Notes under the pieces: model-generated
What the model saw: only the letters and a program-made list of their open reading frames with translations
What the model was told of the DNA's origin: nothing
The model's database searches: none
Shown here: piece by piece, positions 1 to 9,200 of the stretch
How positions within the stretch are numbered: position 1 is the stretch's first letter
How the letters are laid out: every line of letters begins with the position of its first letter
Assembly (NCBI GenBank): GCA_934359185.1
Contig: CAKRLE010000017.1
Location: 1 to 28,667 of the forward strand
Reading direction: 5' to 3'
From: an uncultured Lachnospira sp.
GTDB taxonomy: Bacteria; Bacillota; Clostridia; Lachnospirales; Lachnospiraceae
Length of the DNA: 28,667 nt
Position numbers and translations under genes: made by a program

Positions 1-114
1 TGTTTAATCGCTGAAATTCTTAAAGAATTTTCAGGGTTGTTTTACTGTTCAGTTATCAAGGTTCTATATGCTTAAAGTCTCGTATTTATCAGACTTTTAA
101 GTTTTTTATTTTGT
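1..114 (-). other. Leader resembling an rRNA operon leader, running off the left edge
   Basis: Read on the minus strand, this untranslated stretch has a 7-bp hairpin (74-80 pairing with 91-97) followed by a segment near 40-64 beginning ACCTTGATAACTGAACAG. That resembles the segment found before 16S or 23S genes in many Firmicutes. No coding sequence is convincing here. Together with the promoter at 115-188 it suggests that an rRNA gene starts beyond position 1. That gene itself is not visible. Confidence 0.5.
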
Positions 115-188
115 GTCGCTCGCGGCGACTTGATTATAATATCACTACTGTCGTATATTGTCAACAGCTTTTTTTAAATTTTTTAAAT
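115..188 (-). promoter_or_regulatory. Strong rrn-type promoter with UP element, reading leftward
   Basis: On the minus strand a -35 TTGACA (159-164) and a -10 TATTAT (136-141) are separated by 17 bp. Directly upstream lies an A/T-tract block (165-188) of the kind that binds the RNA polymerase alpha subunit (UP element). The predicted transcript begins with a GC-rich hairpin (GTCGC/GCGAC, 115-129). Upstream A-tracts, a near-consensus core promoter and a structured leader suggest a stable-RNA promoter. The downstream gene is outside the window, so the rRNA assignment is an inference. Confidence 0.6.
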
Positions 189-836
189 TTATTTTTGAAG
201 CTCATTTTTGGCCTCATCGGTTATCTCTCTCTGGTAGGCAATTTCATTCTCTATATTCCTTGCAAGCTCATTAGCTGTGTACGCTGCATCCACCACCTGA
301 TGGAGCACTTTTCCCATAGTGTCAGCCTTTTTCTTCTGGCTTGTTGCATTATCATATACTGTCTGCATTGACTCAACTGTTTCAGCAACAGAGGACTGGA
401 CCTTTAATATTGTATCCGTTATCTCTTTTGAAGATTTTGCTGACTGCGATGCAAGATTACGTACCTCACTGGCCACAACAGCAAATCCTCTTCCCTGGTC
501 TCCTGCCCTTGCCGCCTCTATAGATGCATTAAGAGACAATATATTAGTCTTCTTTGATATGCTGCTTATAACACTGGCAAATTTCTCAATCTGTCCTGAT
601 AAATCAACCAGTGCTTTAATTCTTTCCGATGATTCTTCTACAACCTTATTAAGTTCATCAATCATTGCCAGAATTTCTTCAACGCTTCCTATGCTCTCTT
701 TGACAAGATTTAACGATGTGTCCGATGAATTAATAACATCAAATGCAATCTTTTCAAGCTTTTCCTGAGAGTCATCCAGACCTCCAAGTATATTATTCAG
801 ATTAGTGATCATTGTAGAATCAATATTTTCGTTCAT
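189..836 (-). CDS. Soluble methyl-accepting chemotaxis-like signalling protein
   Basis: This 215-residue protein consists almost wholly of a chemoreceptor cytoplasmic signalling domain. Its hairpin tip (about residues 90-130) contains [20 protein letters not shown] followed by [14 protein letters not shown], the conserved region that contacts CheA and CheW in this family. The flanking sequence is heptad-rich coiled coil. There is no membrane segment, periplasmic sensor or HAMP domain, so it should be cytoplasmic, and it is much shorter than a typical receptor of more than 500 residues. The ATG follows AGGGGGATGACAA, a good ribosome binding site. It lies 37 bp downstream of radA on the same strand and may be transcribed with it. 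What it senses is unknown, and no other chemotaxis gene is in the window. Confidence 0.85.
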   Translation of the reverse strand: MNENIDSTMITNLNNILGGLDDSQEKLEKIAFDVINSSDTSLNLVKESIGSVEEILAMIDELNKVVEESSERIKALVDLSGQIEKFASVISSISKKTNILSLNASIEAARAGDQGRGFAVVASEVRNLASQSAKSSKEITDTILKVQSSVAETVESMQTVYDNATSQKKKADTMGKVLHQVVDAAYTANELARNIENEIAYQREITDEAKNELQK

Positions 837-873
837 TTGTCATCCCCCTGCAATGTTTTATAAGACAGTATCA

Positions 874-2250
874 TTATATAAGCTTAATTGCTTCTCCGAC
901 ATTACTGACACCTATAAGGTTTATCTTATCATTTTTATGAACCTTTTTCAAGCACACCTCCGGCAATATGCATGTCGTAAAGCCAAGCTTAACTGCTTCA
1001 TTCACCCTTATCTGCGGCTGGCTTACAGCACGTACTTCTCCCGCAAGCCCTACCTCGCCAAATATAATTGTTTTACTATCAGCTGGTCTGTTACGGAAAC
1101 TGCTCGCAATCGCCATAACTATTCCAAGATCAAGTCCCGGTTCATTAACCTTGATTCCACCAGCAACATTAACGTATGCATCACTTCCAGACAGATGCAT
1201 TCCTGCACGCTTTTCTAAAACTGCCATAAGCAGATTAACTCTGTTATAATCAGTTCCAGCCGCAGTTCTCCTTGGCAGCCCAAAGTTAGAATCACACACA
1301 AGTGCCTGAATTTCTACAAGAACCGGTCTCGTACCCTCTAACAGACATACAACAACAGACCCTGATGCATCCTCCGGACGGCCAGTAAGCATATACTCTG
1401 AGGGATTAGCCACTTCCTTCAGCCCTTCTTCCTGCATTTCAAATACGCCTATTTCATTAGTTGATCCAAATCTGTTCTTGACACTTCTCAAAATCCTGTA
1501 TGCTGCATTCCTGTCTCCCTCAAAATACAAAACCGTGTCAACCATATGCTCAAGTACCCTTGGTCCTGCAACAACACCTTCCTTAGTCACGTGCCCTACT
1601 ATAAATATGCTTATATCAAGACCTTTGGCAAGCTGCATAAGAACTGATGTTGTCTCTCTTACCTGTGATACACTTCCTGGTGCAGAACCTATTTCTTCCC
1701 TATACATGGTCTGTATTGAATCAATTATTACAACCTCTGGTCTCTGGCTTTTGAGTGTCTCCTCTATATTCTCAAGACTTGTCTCACACAGTACCAGAAG
1801 CTCCCCATTGTCAGTTCCTATTCTGTCTGCACGGATTTTAATCTGCGCAAGGGATTCCTCGCCAGATATGTATATAACCTTTTTTCCTTCTTTCGTCAGA
1901 TTATAACACATCTGAAGCAGTAACGTAGATTTTCCTATTCCCGGATCTCCACCAACAAGCACAAGAGAGCCTGACACTATCCCACCGCCAAGCACTCTGT
2001 CCAGTTCTGCTATTCCAGTCGTCATCCTGTCTTTATCCTGCGTACTTACCTCTGACAGCTTTGTCGGTATTCCTCCATCGGCAGGATTCCTTGCACCAAT
2101 ATTAACCACCCCTTTAACTGTCCTGTTAGATGTAACTGGTTCTTCAACAAATGTATTCCACTCTTTACATGAAGGACACTGTCCTGACCATTTTGCTGAC
2201 TCATAACCACATTCCTTGCAAAAAAATGCTGTTTCTTTCTTCTTTGCCAT
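874..2250 (-). CDS. radA: DNA repair protein RadA
   Basis: The product has 458 residues, the usual RadA (Sms) length. In order it shows an N-terminal four-cysteine zinc finger (CKECGY at about 11-16, CPSCKEW at about 25-31), a RecA-like ATPase with Walker A GGDPGIGKSTLL near residue 100, the RadA-specific KNRFG motif, and a C-terminal Lon-protease-like domain with NVAGGIKVNEPGLDLG. In the family RadA is a DNA-dependent ATPase that promotes branch migration of recombination intermediates. The start is supported by GGGAGG seven bases upstream. The position downstream of clpC recalls the clpC-radA order of Bacillus, with one small gene inserted between. Confidence 0.96.
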   Translation of the reverse strand: MAKKKETAFFCKECGYESAKWSGQCPSCKEWNTFVEEPVTSNRTVKGVVNIGARNPADGGIPTKLSEVSTQDKDRMTTGIAELDRVLGGGIVSGSLVLVGGDPGIGKSTLLLQMCYNLTKEGKKVIYISGEESLAQIKIRADRIGTDNGELLVLCETSLENIEETLKSQRPEVVIIDSIQTMYREEIGSAPGSVSQVRETTSVLMQLAKGLDISIFIVGHVTKEGVVAGPRVLEHMVDTVLYFEGDRNAAYRILRSVKNRFGSTNEIGVFEMQEEGLKEVANPSEYMLTGRPEDASGSVVVCLLEGTRPVLVEIQALVCDSNFGLPRRTAAGTDYNRVNLLMAVLEKRAGMHLSGSDAYVNVAGGIKVNEPGLDLGIVMAIASSFRNRPADSKTIIFGEVGLAGEVRAVSQPQIRVNEAVKLGFTTCILPEVCLKKVHKNDKINLIGVSNVGEAIKLI

Positions 2251-2271
2251 TATACCTCCCTAATATAACCG

Positions 2272-2304
2272 AAAAAAGTGGAAGCCGCTAAATGCTCCCA
2301 CTTT
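2272..2304 (-). terminator. Rho-independent terminator between the small conserved gene and radA
   Basis: On the minus strand a hairpin with AAAGTGG/CCACTTT outer arms and an AGC/GCT inner pair is followed by a run of six T. It follows the gene at 2331-2744 and precedes radA, so it should limit read-through from the clpC side and give radA partly independent expression. Confidence 0.7.
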
Positions 2305-2330
2305 CATTCATATTAATATTTCACGAATTC

Positions 2331-2744
2331 TTATGCCTTTTTAACTTTGACAGCTACAGGTTTTTCTCCATTAAACTCAACCGAAAGCACAAGTTTTCCA
2401 CCCATATTAGTTGTCATAGCACCAGCATCAACTCCATCTATAGATATATTATACTTAACGCCCTCTTCAAGTTCCAATGTTATCTGGGCATCCTCTTTGC
2501 CTTCAACCTCAAAAGATACTCCATTATCCGTTGCATGAAAATTATTAACTGCTGTACCTGGAACTGACTCATATACAAATGAGCCATTGCGCTCCAGCTT
2601 AGTTATCTCGTAAAAAGTCTTAACTTTGTATACATCTCCACCATGTTCAAAATCAGAAAGCTTTGACTTGGTATCAAGTGTATAATCACCAAAACTAAGC
2701 GCACCATCTTTCTCTGAACGAATCAATTCTTTAACTACTGCCAT
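2331..2744 (-). CDS. Conserved small protein, often labelled endosialidase in Lachnospiraceae
   Basis: This 137-residue soluble protein begins MAVVKELIRSEKDGALSFGD and appears rich in beta strands, with many short alternating hydrophobic segments and glycine turns. I recall close relatives in Lachnospiraceae carrying the database name endosialidase. At this length it lacks a sialidase catalytic beta-propeller and no Asp-box repeats are visible, so the name is unlikely to describe its activity. There is no signal peptide or membrane segment. GGGAGG precedes the ATG. It lies between clpC and radA on the same strand, with its own terminator downstream. Its function is unknown. Confidence 0.85.
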   Translation of the reverse strand: MAVVKELIRSEKDGALSFGDYTLDTKSKLSDFEHGGDVYKVKTFYEITKLERNGSFVYESVPGTAVNNFHATDNGVSFEVEGKEDAQITLELEEGVKYNISIDGVDAGAMTTNMGGKLVLSVEFNGEKPVAVKVKKA

Positions 2745-2844
2745 CTGCGTATCCTCCCAATTATATTCTTTTGAAATATTGCAGAAATACCTATAAATAT
2801 TTAAGATTATTATACAATATCCAGCTCAAATATTCCAGTTATTT

Positions 2845-5298
2845 TTATCTGTTGTGACCTCTTTTAAGAGCAAATGATAATTTACCATCCTTACATGTAA
2901 CACCAATTCTGTTTCCAGCCTTGATACTTCCATCGAGAATCTTCTCTGCAAGTGTATTCTCAATATCATTCTGGATAGTTCTTCTCAAAGGTCTTGCCCC
3001 ATATTTGACATCATAACCCTTTGATACAAGATAGTCTCTTGCCGTTTCATCAAGCTCTATGGATAGTTTCATCTGGTCATATATTCTTTTGTTCAGTGAC
3101 TTCATCATAATATCAACAATTCTGCCTATTTCTTCTTTTCCAAGCGCATGGAATACTATTATGTCATCTATTCTGTTGATAAACTCAGGTTTGAACATTC
3201 GCTTAACCTCGTCCATAACCTTGTTCTTCATATTTTCATGATCCTGTTTAGAATCTGCCACAGACATAAATCCAAGATTCTTAGGCTCAACTATATTAGA
3301 AGCACCTGCATTAGAAGTCATTATTATAACAGTATTTTTAAAGTCAACAACTCTTCCTGTAGAATCAGTAATTCTACCATCATCAAGAACCTGGAGAAGA
3401 ATATTAAATATATCTGGATGTGCCTTTTCAACTTCGTCAAACAATATCACAGAATATGGATTCCTTCTGACTTTCTCAGACATCTGTCCGCCCTCATCAT
3501 ATCCTACATATCCTGGAGGAGAGCCTATAAGCTTAGACACTGTATGCTTCTCCATAAACTCTGACATATCAACTCTTATGAGAGAAGACTCACTTCCAAA
3601 CATTGCATACGCCAACGCCTTTGAAAGTTCTGTTTTACCAACGCCAGTAGGTCCTAAGAACAAGAATGAGCCAATTGGCCTGTCTGGATCTTTAAGCCCT
3701 ACTCTTCCACGCCTTACAGCTTTTGCCACAGCTGTAACAGCCTCTGACTGTCCTATAACCCTCTCATGCAGTGTTTCTTCCAGCTTAAGAAGCCTCTCGC
3801 TCTCACCCTCCTGTATTTTACTTACAGGAATCTTAGTCCATGCAGATACAACCTCTGCTATATCATTCTCGCCTATGCTTAAATCTCTTTCACGATTCTG
3901 CTTTTCCCAATCAATTTCAAGCTTATCAAGCTTCTTCTTTTTCTTATCAAGAGCCGCCTTAATCTGTTTTGCACTATCAAAATCAGCTTTCTCTATAGCA
4001 TCAAGCTTTTCTGCTTCCAATTGCCTGATGTCATCTTCTATCTTTTTAATATTATCTGGCTTAATATGTGATGTTAAGCGCTTTTTAGAAGAAGCCTCAT
4101 CTATAAGATCTATAGCCTTATCTGGCAGATACCTGTCATTAATATATCTCTTTGACATCTTAACCGCTGCGTCTATTGCACTGTCCTCAATAACAACATT
4201 GTGAAATTCTTCATATCTGCTTCTTAAGCCCTTAAGTATTTCCACTGCCTCTTTCTCCGTTGGCTCTTCAACTTTTACAGGCTGGAATCTTCTCTCAAGA
4301 GCTGCATCTTTTTCTATATGCTTTCTGTACTCTTCAAGAGTCGTAGCACCAATAAGCTGTATCTCGCCTCTTGCAAGTGATGGTTTTAATATATTAGAGG
4401 CATCAATAGCTCCCTCTGCCCCACCAGCTCCAATAACCGTGTGAAGTTCATCTAAAAACAGCAGTATATTGCCGTCAGCTGTTACTTCCTGGATTACTCT
4501 TTTAATCCTCTCTTCAAATTCACCTCTATACTTAGAACCTGCAACCATTCCAGATAAATCAAGCGTCAGCACTCTTTTTTTTGCAATAGTATCCGGAACA
4601 TCTCCTTCTACTATCTTAGCTGCCAGTCCCTCAACAATAGCGGTTTTACCAACTCCCGGCTCACCTATAAGGCACGGATTATTCTTAGTACGTCTGCTAA
4701 GTATCTGTATTACTCTGTTAATCTCTTCTGTTCTTCCAACAACCGTATCAAGTCTACCATTTCTTGCCATCTCTGTAAGATCTCTGCTGTACTGCTCTAA
4801 CATCCCCGGCTTTTTATTCCTGGCTGATGATGGTTTAAAGTCATCCTTATAATCTGCCATATCCTTTCCCATAGCAGTAAGAATATCTTTATATAGCTTT
4901 TTCACATTGACTCCCATTGTATTAAGAAGCCTTGATGCAACACCCTCTGTCTCTTTCATCAATGCTATAAGAAGATGCTCTGTGCCTATGCTTTTTTCTT
5001 TAAATCTTGCAGCTTCTTTAGCTGCTGCATCAAGAATATGCATAAGTCTTGGCGTATATCCAACCTCGTCTTTAATTGCAATTGACGAATCCGGAGCAAT
5101 CAGTTCATACACAAGATTTATCGTCCTGTCTTCAGTTACGCCGTTATTAACAAGCACAGCAGATGCAAGCGACCCCTCTGTCTGGATAAGACCTATAAGA
5201 AGATGCTCAGAACCCACATAACTATGTCCCAGCATATCCGCAATTTCTGATGCATGCCTAAGGCTTTCTGCTGCCTTTAATGTATATCTGTTATTCAT
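2845..5298 (-). CDS. clpC: ATP-dependent Clp protease ATP-binding subunit ClpC
   Basis: The 817-residue product is a class I Hsp100 unfoldase that feeds substrates to the ClpP protease. Two Clp-N repeats occupy about residues 1-145. The first AAA+ module has Walker A GEPGVGKT at 212-219. A charged coiled middle domain of the short ClpC/UVR type follows (about 415-475). The second AAA+ module has Walker [11 protein letters not shown] near 545, then [13 protein letters not shown] and a C-terminal D2-small domain. There is no zinc finger, which separates it from ClpX. AGAGGA precedes the ATG. Unlike Bacillus, no ctsR, mcsA or mcsB precedes it. Instead a lipid-linked glycan flippase gene lies 30 bp upstream on the same strand. 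Confidence 0.96.
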   Translation of the reverse strand: MNNRYTLKAAESLRHASEIADMLGHSYVGSEHLLIGLIQTEGSLASAVLVNNGVTEDRTINLVYELIAPDSSIAIKDEVGYTPRLMHILDAAAKEAARFKEKSIGTEHLLIALMKETEGVASRLLNTMGVNVKKLYKDILTAMGKDMADYKDDFKPSSARNKKPGMLEQYSRDLTEMARNGRLDTVVGRTEEINRVIQILSRRTKNNPCLIGEPGVGKTAIVEGLAAKIVEGDVPDTIAKKRVLTLDLSGMVAGSKYRGEFEERIKRVIQEVTADGNILLFLDELHTVIGAGGAEGAIDASNILKPSLARGEIQLIGATTLEEYRKHIEKDAALERRFQPVKVEEPTEKEAVEILKGLRSRYEEFHNVVIEDSAIDAAVKMSKRYINDRYLPDKAIDLIDEASSKKRLTSHIKPDNIKKIEDDIRQLEAEKLDAIEKADFDSAKQIKAALDKKKKKLDKLEIDWEKQNRERDLSIGENDIAEVVSAWTKIPVSKIQEGESERLLKLEETLHERVIGQSEAVTAVAKAVRRGRVGLKDPDRPIGSFLFLGPTGVGKTELSKALAYAMFGSESSLIRVDMSEFMEKHTVSKLIGSPPGYVGYDEGGQMSEKVRRNPYSVILFDEVEKAHPDIFNILLQVLDDGRITDSTGRVVDFKNTVIIMTSNAGASNIVEPKNLGFMSVADSKQDHENMKNKVMDEVKRMFKPEFINRIDDIIVFHALGKEEIGRIVDIMMKSLNKRIYDQMKLSIELDETARDYLVSKGYDVKYGARPLRRTIQNDIENTLAEKILDGSIKAGNRIGVTCKDGKLSFALKRGHNR

Positions 5299-5328
5299 TC
5301 CAAATCCTCTTTTCTGCTAATTTATCTG

Positions 5329-6891
5329 TTAATAAAGCCCTATTTTCTTAAATATGAAAACAGGTCCAAAATATGAAGCCATTGCAAAAATCAGTGCAGC
5401 TATAACCGCTATAGCATTAGACACTGCAAGAGTATATACGATTGTATATACCGCCCATGTTACAACTCCCATGATTACAGAACATATCATAGGAACCACA
5501 AATACTTTTTTATATTCCATTCTGAATCCAATATATTTTTTGAGCGACATAAGATTCAGAATAAGAATAAGCAGCGGAAATGATGCATTGCCTATAACTA
5601 TAGCATATATACCAAGTCTTGACCACTTTAGAAGTGAAAATACCAAAATAATATGAACAATCAGTGCCACAAACGAATGTTTAACAGGTACACTCATTCT
5701 GTTAATTCCCTGCAGTGCTGAACTGGTAACCGTTGAAAGTGTATAGAATACAACCGCAATTGCACCAATCTTTAACATCATAGCCCCCTGGGCACTGTTA
5801 TATCTTGAAAACAATAATTTAATAACAGGCTCACCAAGAACTGTAAGTCCTACAAATGATGGAACAGCTATAAACATATTGGTTTTCAGTGTGCTGTTAA
5901 TTTTAGTCCGTACATCTTTATATTTTTTCTCTGTAAATGATGCGACAACGCTTGGAAGCATTGAAGCAGACATTGCTGAGGCAACGCCCTGCGGAATGCT
6001 GATAAGAAGACTATAACTTGATGCAAAATTACCCAGATCTGTCTTGATTGTGGCAGCCGTGTCACGCACTGCCTGCATATTACTGTACATCATATCATCT
6101 ATTACAGCACTGACATTATATAAAGTCTGTCCAATGATAATAGGTGCCATCGTAAGAAGTATTGTCTTATATATCTCACCTGATGAGATGTCTTCGCTTG
6201 TGCTGTCCTTCTTCATCATCCTGCCAAATACAGGACGATATATAATATATATAACAGACAGGAATATAAGTCCCACAAGTGCGCCAGCTGCTGTACCAAG
6301 AGTTCCTCCCGCCGCACCATATGCTGACACATGTGGAGAACCTGAAAAAGCCTTCATAAGAAGGTATCCCGCAAGAATGCTTACAACCGCATTAACAATC
6401 TGTTCTATAAGCTGTGATACAGCTGTTGGAATCATTGTACCCTGCCCCTGGAAAAAGCCTCTCACAACCCCCATAACAGCAACAAACAATATGGTTGGAG
6501 CAAGCACTCTTAACGGAATGGCAAGCCCTGTGACTGACTTATATATATTCTCTATCAATCCAGCGCCAAAAAACAGTATAAGTGCCGCTGCTCCGCCTGT
6601 ACATAATGAAATTATGACAGATGACCTGAATATCTGTCCTGCATTGCGGTACTGACGTTTTGCAAATCTCGCCGATATAAGCTTGGAAACAGCCATTGGC
6701 AGGCCATATGACGATAATACAAGCATAATGTTATATATATTAAATGCAACACTATAAATGCCATTGCCTTCACTGCCTATTATGTTCATAAGAGGAATTC
6801 TATAAAACATTCCTATTATTCTTACAAGAATACCAGCTATAGCAAGAATTCCACCATGTATTATAAAATTATTTTTTGTTTCTTTAGACAT
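5329..6891 (-). CDS. SpoVB/MurJ-like polysaccharide or lipid II flippase (MOP superfamily)
   Basis: The 520-residue integral membrane protein has about 14 hydrophobic segments. Its N-terminus (GGILAIAGILVRIIGMFYRIPL, interrupted here only by choice of motif) and the following GSEGNGIYSVAF and GLPMAVSKLIS motifs are typical of the polysaccharide transporter family that includes SpoVB and YtgP/MurJ. Such proteins move undecaprenyl-linked sugars or lipid II across the membrane. The substrate cannot be told from sequence. It lies 33 bp downstream of a bitopic protein gene and 30 bp upstream of clpC on the same strand. The start has a modest purine-rich site. A general polysaccharide exporter is the main alternative. 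Confidence 0.88.
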   Translation of the reverse strand: MSKETKNNFIIHGGILAIAGILVRIIGMFYRIPLMNIIGSEGNGIYSVAFNIYNIMLVLSSYGLPMAVSKLISARFAKRQYRNAGQIFRSSVIISLCTGGAAALILFFGAGLIENIYKSVTGLAIPLRVLAPTILFVAVMGVVRGFFQGQGTMIPTAVSQLIEQIVNAVVSILAGYLLMKAFSGSPHVSAYGAAGGTLGTAAGALVGLIFLSVIYIIYRPVFGRMMKKDSTSEDISSGEIYKTILLTMAPIIIGQTLYNVSAVIDDMMYSNMQAVRDTAATIKTDLGNFASSYSLLISIPQGVASAMSASMLPSVVASFTEKKYKDVRTKINSTLKTNMFIAVPSFVGLTVLGEPVIKLLFSRYNSAQGAMMLKIGAIAVVFYTLSTVTSSALQGINRMSVPVKHSFVALIVHIILVFSLLKWSRLGIYAIVIGNASFPLLILILNLMSLKKYIGFRMEYKKVFVVPMICSVIMGVVTWAVYTIVYTLAVSNAIAVIAALIFAMASYFGPVFIFKKIGLY

Positions 6892-6924
6892 AATCTCTTA
6901 ATTCTTCCTCATTCAGAACAGCTG

Positions 6925-8016
6925 TTATTTAATTGCAAAATCTGCAACAACCCATCTGTTATCATAATATACATATGTATATGTAAGTGATGTATCATAT
7001 GTCACGCTTCCACCATTCCATCTGACATATAAATCATAGTATACATCACATGAAAAACAATCATCGGAATATCTTGTAAAATTGTCAATCGTTTCATTCT
7101 GGAATTCATATGTATATTCTTTTCCATACAGGAATGCCCATACTGCCGGTATATCACTCATGTACTCCTTTGCATTGCCAATCATCTTTGATGTAACTGC
7201 AGACAGCTTTCCTTTATTAATTATATATCTGCCATATGCATGGTCAAGTTCTTTGATATTTTTCCCCATCTCTGCCAGCAATGAATCATCACCAGGATAC
7301 TGTGCAATATATTTCCCCTTTTCATCAGCCACATCAAGGCTCATTCCATTATAGCTTACTTCAACAGCAGGCTCCATCATTAGTCCGCTGACTTTATATG
7401 TGGTTTTTAACGGCTTATCAACATAGTCACCAACATTTTTACAAGGTGTAAATTCTATATTATCATCCGTTATATACTTATCATCCACTATAATTCCATT
7501 AATTGTGACAACACTGTTTTTTGGAACTGTAATGCTGATACAATCTGTTTTCTTATTGTTAAGGTCGCTTCCGACATATATCTTTCCAAGCTTCCACATC
7601 GTAAACTTAAATGAATTTTCCCCATTCGGAACCAATGTAACCTTTGCAACTGGTGATTCATCCGCATACACAAGATAAACAGGTGTATTCTCTGAATATT
7701 CACCGCTTTTCTTAACATACCTTAAATGTTTTCCAGACATTGCATCCTCAAGATATGATGACAGCTTTTCCGTATCACTCTCAAATTCATTCGTCTCTAC
7801 AGATGCTTTTTCAAGCACTGACATCACACTGCCATTATCAAGCTGCTTTACAACCTCTTCAATTATATTAGACGGACGGCTTTCCTCATAATCTCCTATA
7901 AACACATATAAAAGCCACCACATAAACACTATTATAACAGCAAGAACAGATATGTATGCAACGATAAACCTTCGGAATCCACTCTTTTTATGCCGCTTCT
8001 TAATTAAACTTTTCAT
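6925..8016 (-). CDS. Bitopic membrane protein of unknown function
   Basis: I do not recognise this protein of about 363 residues. It has a short basic cytoplasmic tail (KKRHKKSGFRR), one membrane segment at about residues 19-41 and a large extracytoplasmic region of roughly 320 residues rich in beta strands, Tyr and Thr. There is no lipobox or LPXTG motif. The ATG at 8016 is preferred because GGAG lies four bases upstream. A TTG one codon earlier is the alternative. The neighbours are a phosphodiester glycosidase and a flippase gene, 23 and 33 bp away on the same strand, which suggests a role at the cell envelope. That link is inference only. Confidence 0.75.
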   Translation of the reverse strand: MKSLIKKRHKKSGFRRFIVAYISVLAVIIVFMWWLLYVFIGDYEESRPSNIIEEVVKQLDNGSVMSVLEKASVETNEFESDTEKLSSYLEDAMSGKHLRYVKKSGEYSENTPVYLVYADESPVAKVTLVPNGENSFKFTMWKLGKIYVGSDLNNKKTDCISITVPKNSVVTINGIIVDDKYITDDNIEFTPCKNVGDYVDKPLKTTYKVSGLMMEPAVEVSYNGMSLDVADEKGKYIAQYPGDDSLLAEMGKNIKELDHAYGRYIINKGKLSAVTSKMIGNAKEYMSDIPAVWAFLYGKEYTYEFQNETIDNFTRYSDDCFSCDVYYDLYVRWNGGSVTYDTSLTYTYVYYDNRWVVADFAIK

Positions 8017-8039
8017 CAAACTCCAACTTCACACCATAT

Positions 8040-9176
8040 TTATTTTATCAGAAATGCTGTCGGACATGTTCTTGGTCCTGTTGGTGAATATGGTGTATTA
8101 ATTACCTCCCCATCATAATACATCTGTGTAGATGTTCCTCCATCCATAGTCGATGCATTAACAGCCCCATATTGAAGCATTATATCCTGCAAATCAGAAA
8201 ATGATGCGCCAAGGCTGTTTGCCATTCTTCCATCTATAGCCAGCAGAAGAATTGAACCATCGGCAGTCTGTCCTATCGCAGTTCTAGGGTTAATTCCGCC
8301 GCCTATTCCAGACACATCCTGAGGATTGCCATTGACTACCAGAAATGGGCCAATTGAATTGCTTATGCTCACACAATCTCTTATATTATTCTCTTTTGCC
8401 ATAGCCGCTGTCATATTGCCGACAACAAGCTTGTAATCATATGTAATTCCCGTAACATGATACGTTGTATCCTGATCGCCATTAAGCACCTTGCCGTCTA
8501 CCATCACAAGACCAACAGGCATTCCTGTCCATGTGATTTCTCCGTCAACAAATTCGCCGCCATTAACGCCTGCCACAGCATCATAACGTCTTGCAATATT
8601 GGCAACAACCATTCCATTGCCTTCCTTAAATCCACCAATTGTACCTACAAACAGTCTTGACGGATCTTTCACAACCATAAGTTTTCCCTTATATGTAGAA
8701 CCTTTAACATCTATAACCTGTATATCCGGAACATCCTCATTATTTCCAGAATCTATGACTACAAGCGATGCATCTGATGTCTCATTAGAATCTTTGACTG
8801 AATTATCTTCCTTTATTTTAGCAATTTCTTCATCCGAGCAGAATAAGTTTGCAAGAAATCCAATAGCAGATGTTTCCTGTACAGACAGTACAAACTGTGT
8901 TCTGGCAGTTTTAGATGGTCCAAGACATAACACCGCTATTACTCCATATAAAAAAATCACTATTGCAAGAATTGTAATACCTGCTGTTATACCTGCTCTT
9001 CCTGCCCATATTGCTGCTCTGCTGCATCTGGTCTTTTTATTCTGAGTTTTTTTATTATTTCCATTGACATGAGTTTTCTCTTCTTTCGCATCATGCGCAT
9101 CGGTTTTGACAGTATCTTCATCCATATACCCGGATATATCGATAAGTTCTACTTTCTCATCACTATCATACATCAT
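8040..9176 (-). CDS. Membrane-anchored phosphodiester glycosidase (NAGPA/DUF2233 family)
   Basis: The 378-residue product has an Asp/Lys-rich cytoplasmic tail of about 50 residues, one membrane segment at about 61-85, and an outer C-terminal domain. That domain carries the family landmarks GVNGGEF, NPRTAIGQTADG, LLLAIDGR, the MDGGTST block and a PTAFLI end. The family is named for the enzyme that uncovers N-acetylglucosamine-1-phosphodiester; bacterial members act on phosphodiester-linked sugars of envelope polymers. GGGGG precedes ATGATG. It sits between a GT2-GtrA gene and the bitopic protein, which fits a small glycoconjugate module. The true substrate is unknown. Confidence 0.88.
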   Translation of the reverse strand: MMYDSDEKVELIDISGYMDEDTVKTDAHDAKEEKTHVNGNNKKTQNKKTRCSRAAIWAGRAGITAGITILAIVIFLYGVIAVLCLGPSKTARTQFVLSVQETSAIGFLANLFCSDEEIAKIKEDNSVKDSNETSDASLVVIDSGNNEDVPDIQVIDVKGSTYKGKLMVVKDPSRLFVGTIGGFKEGNGMVVANIARRYDAVAGVNGGEFVDGEITWTGMPVGLVMVDGKVLNGDQDTTYHVTGITYDYKLVVGNMTAAMAKENNIRDCVSISNSIGPFLVVNGNPQDVSGIGGGINPRTAIGQTADGSILLLAIDGRMANSLGASFSDLQDIMLQYGAVNASTMDGGTSTQMYYDGEVINTPYSPTGPRTCPTAFLIK

Positions 9177-9200
9177 ATATGAATCCCCCCAATATATTTA

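Noticed and set aside
319..768. Plus-strand frames within the methyl-accepting, radA, clpC and flippase genes
   Set aside because: They are antisense frames within well-recognised genes and lack ribosome binding sites or recognisable products.
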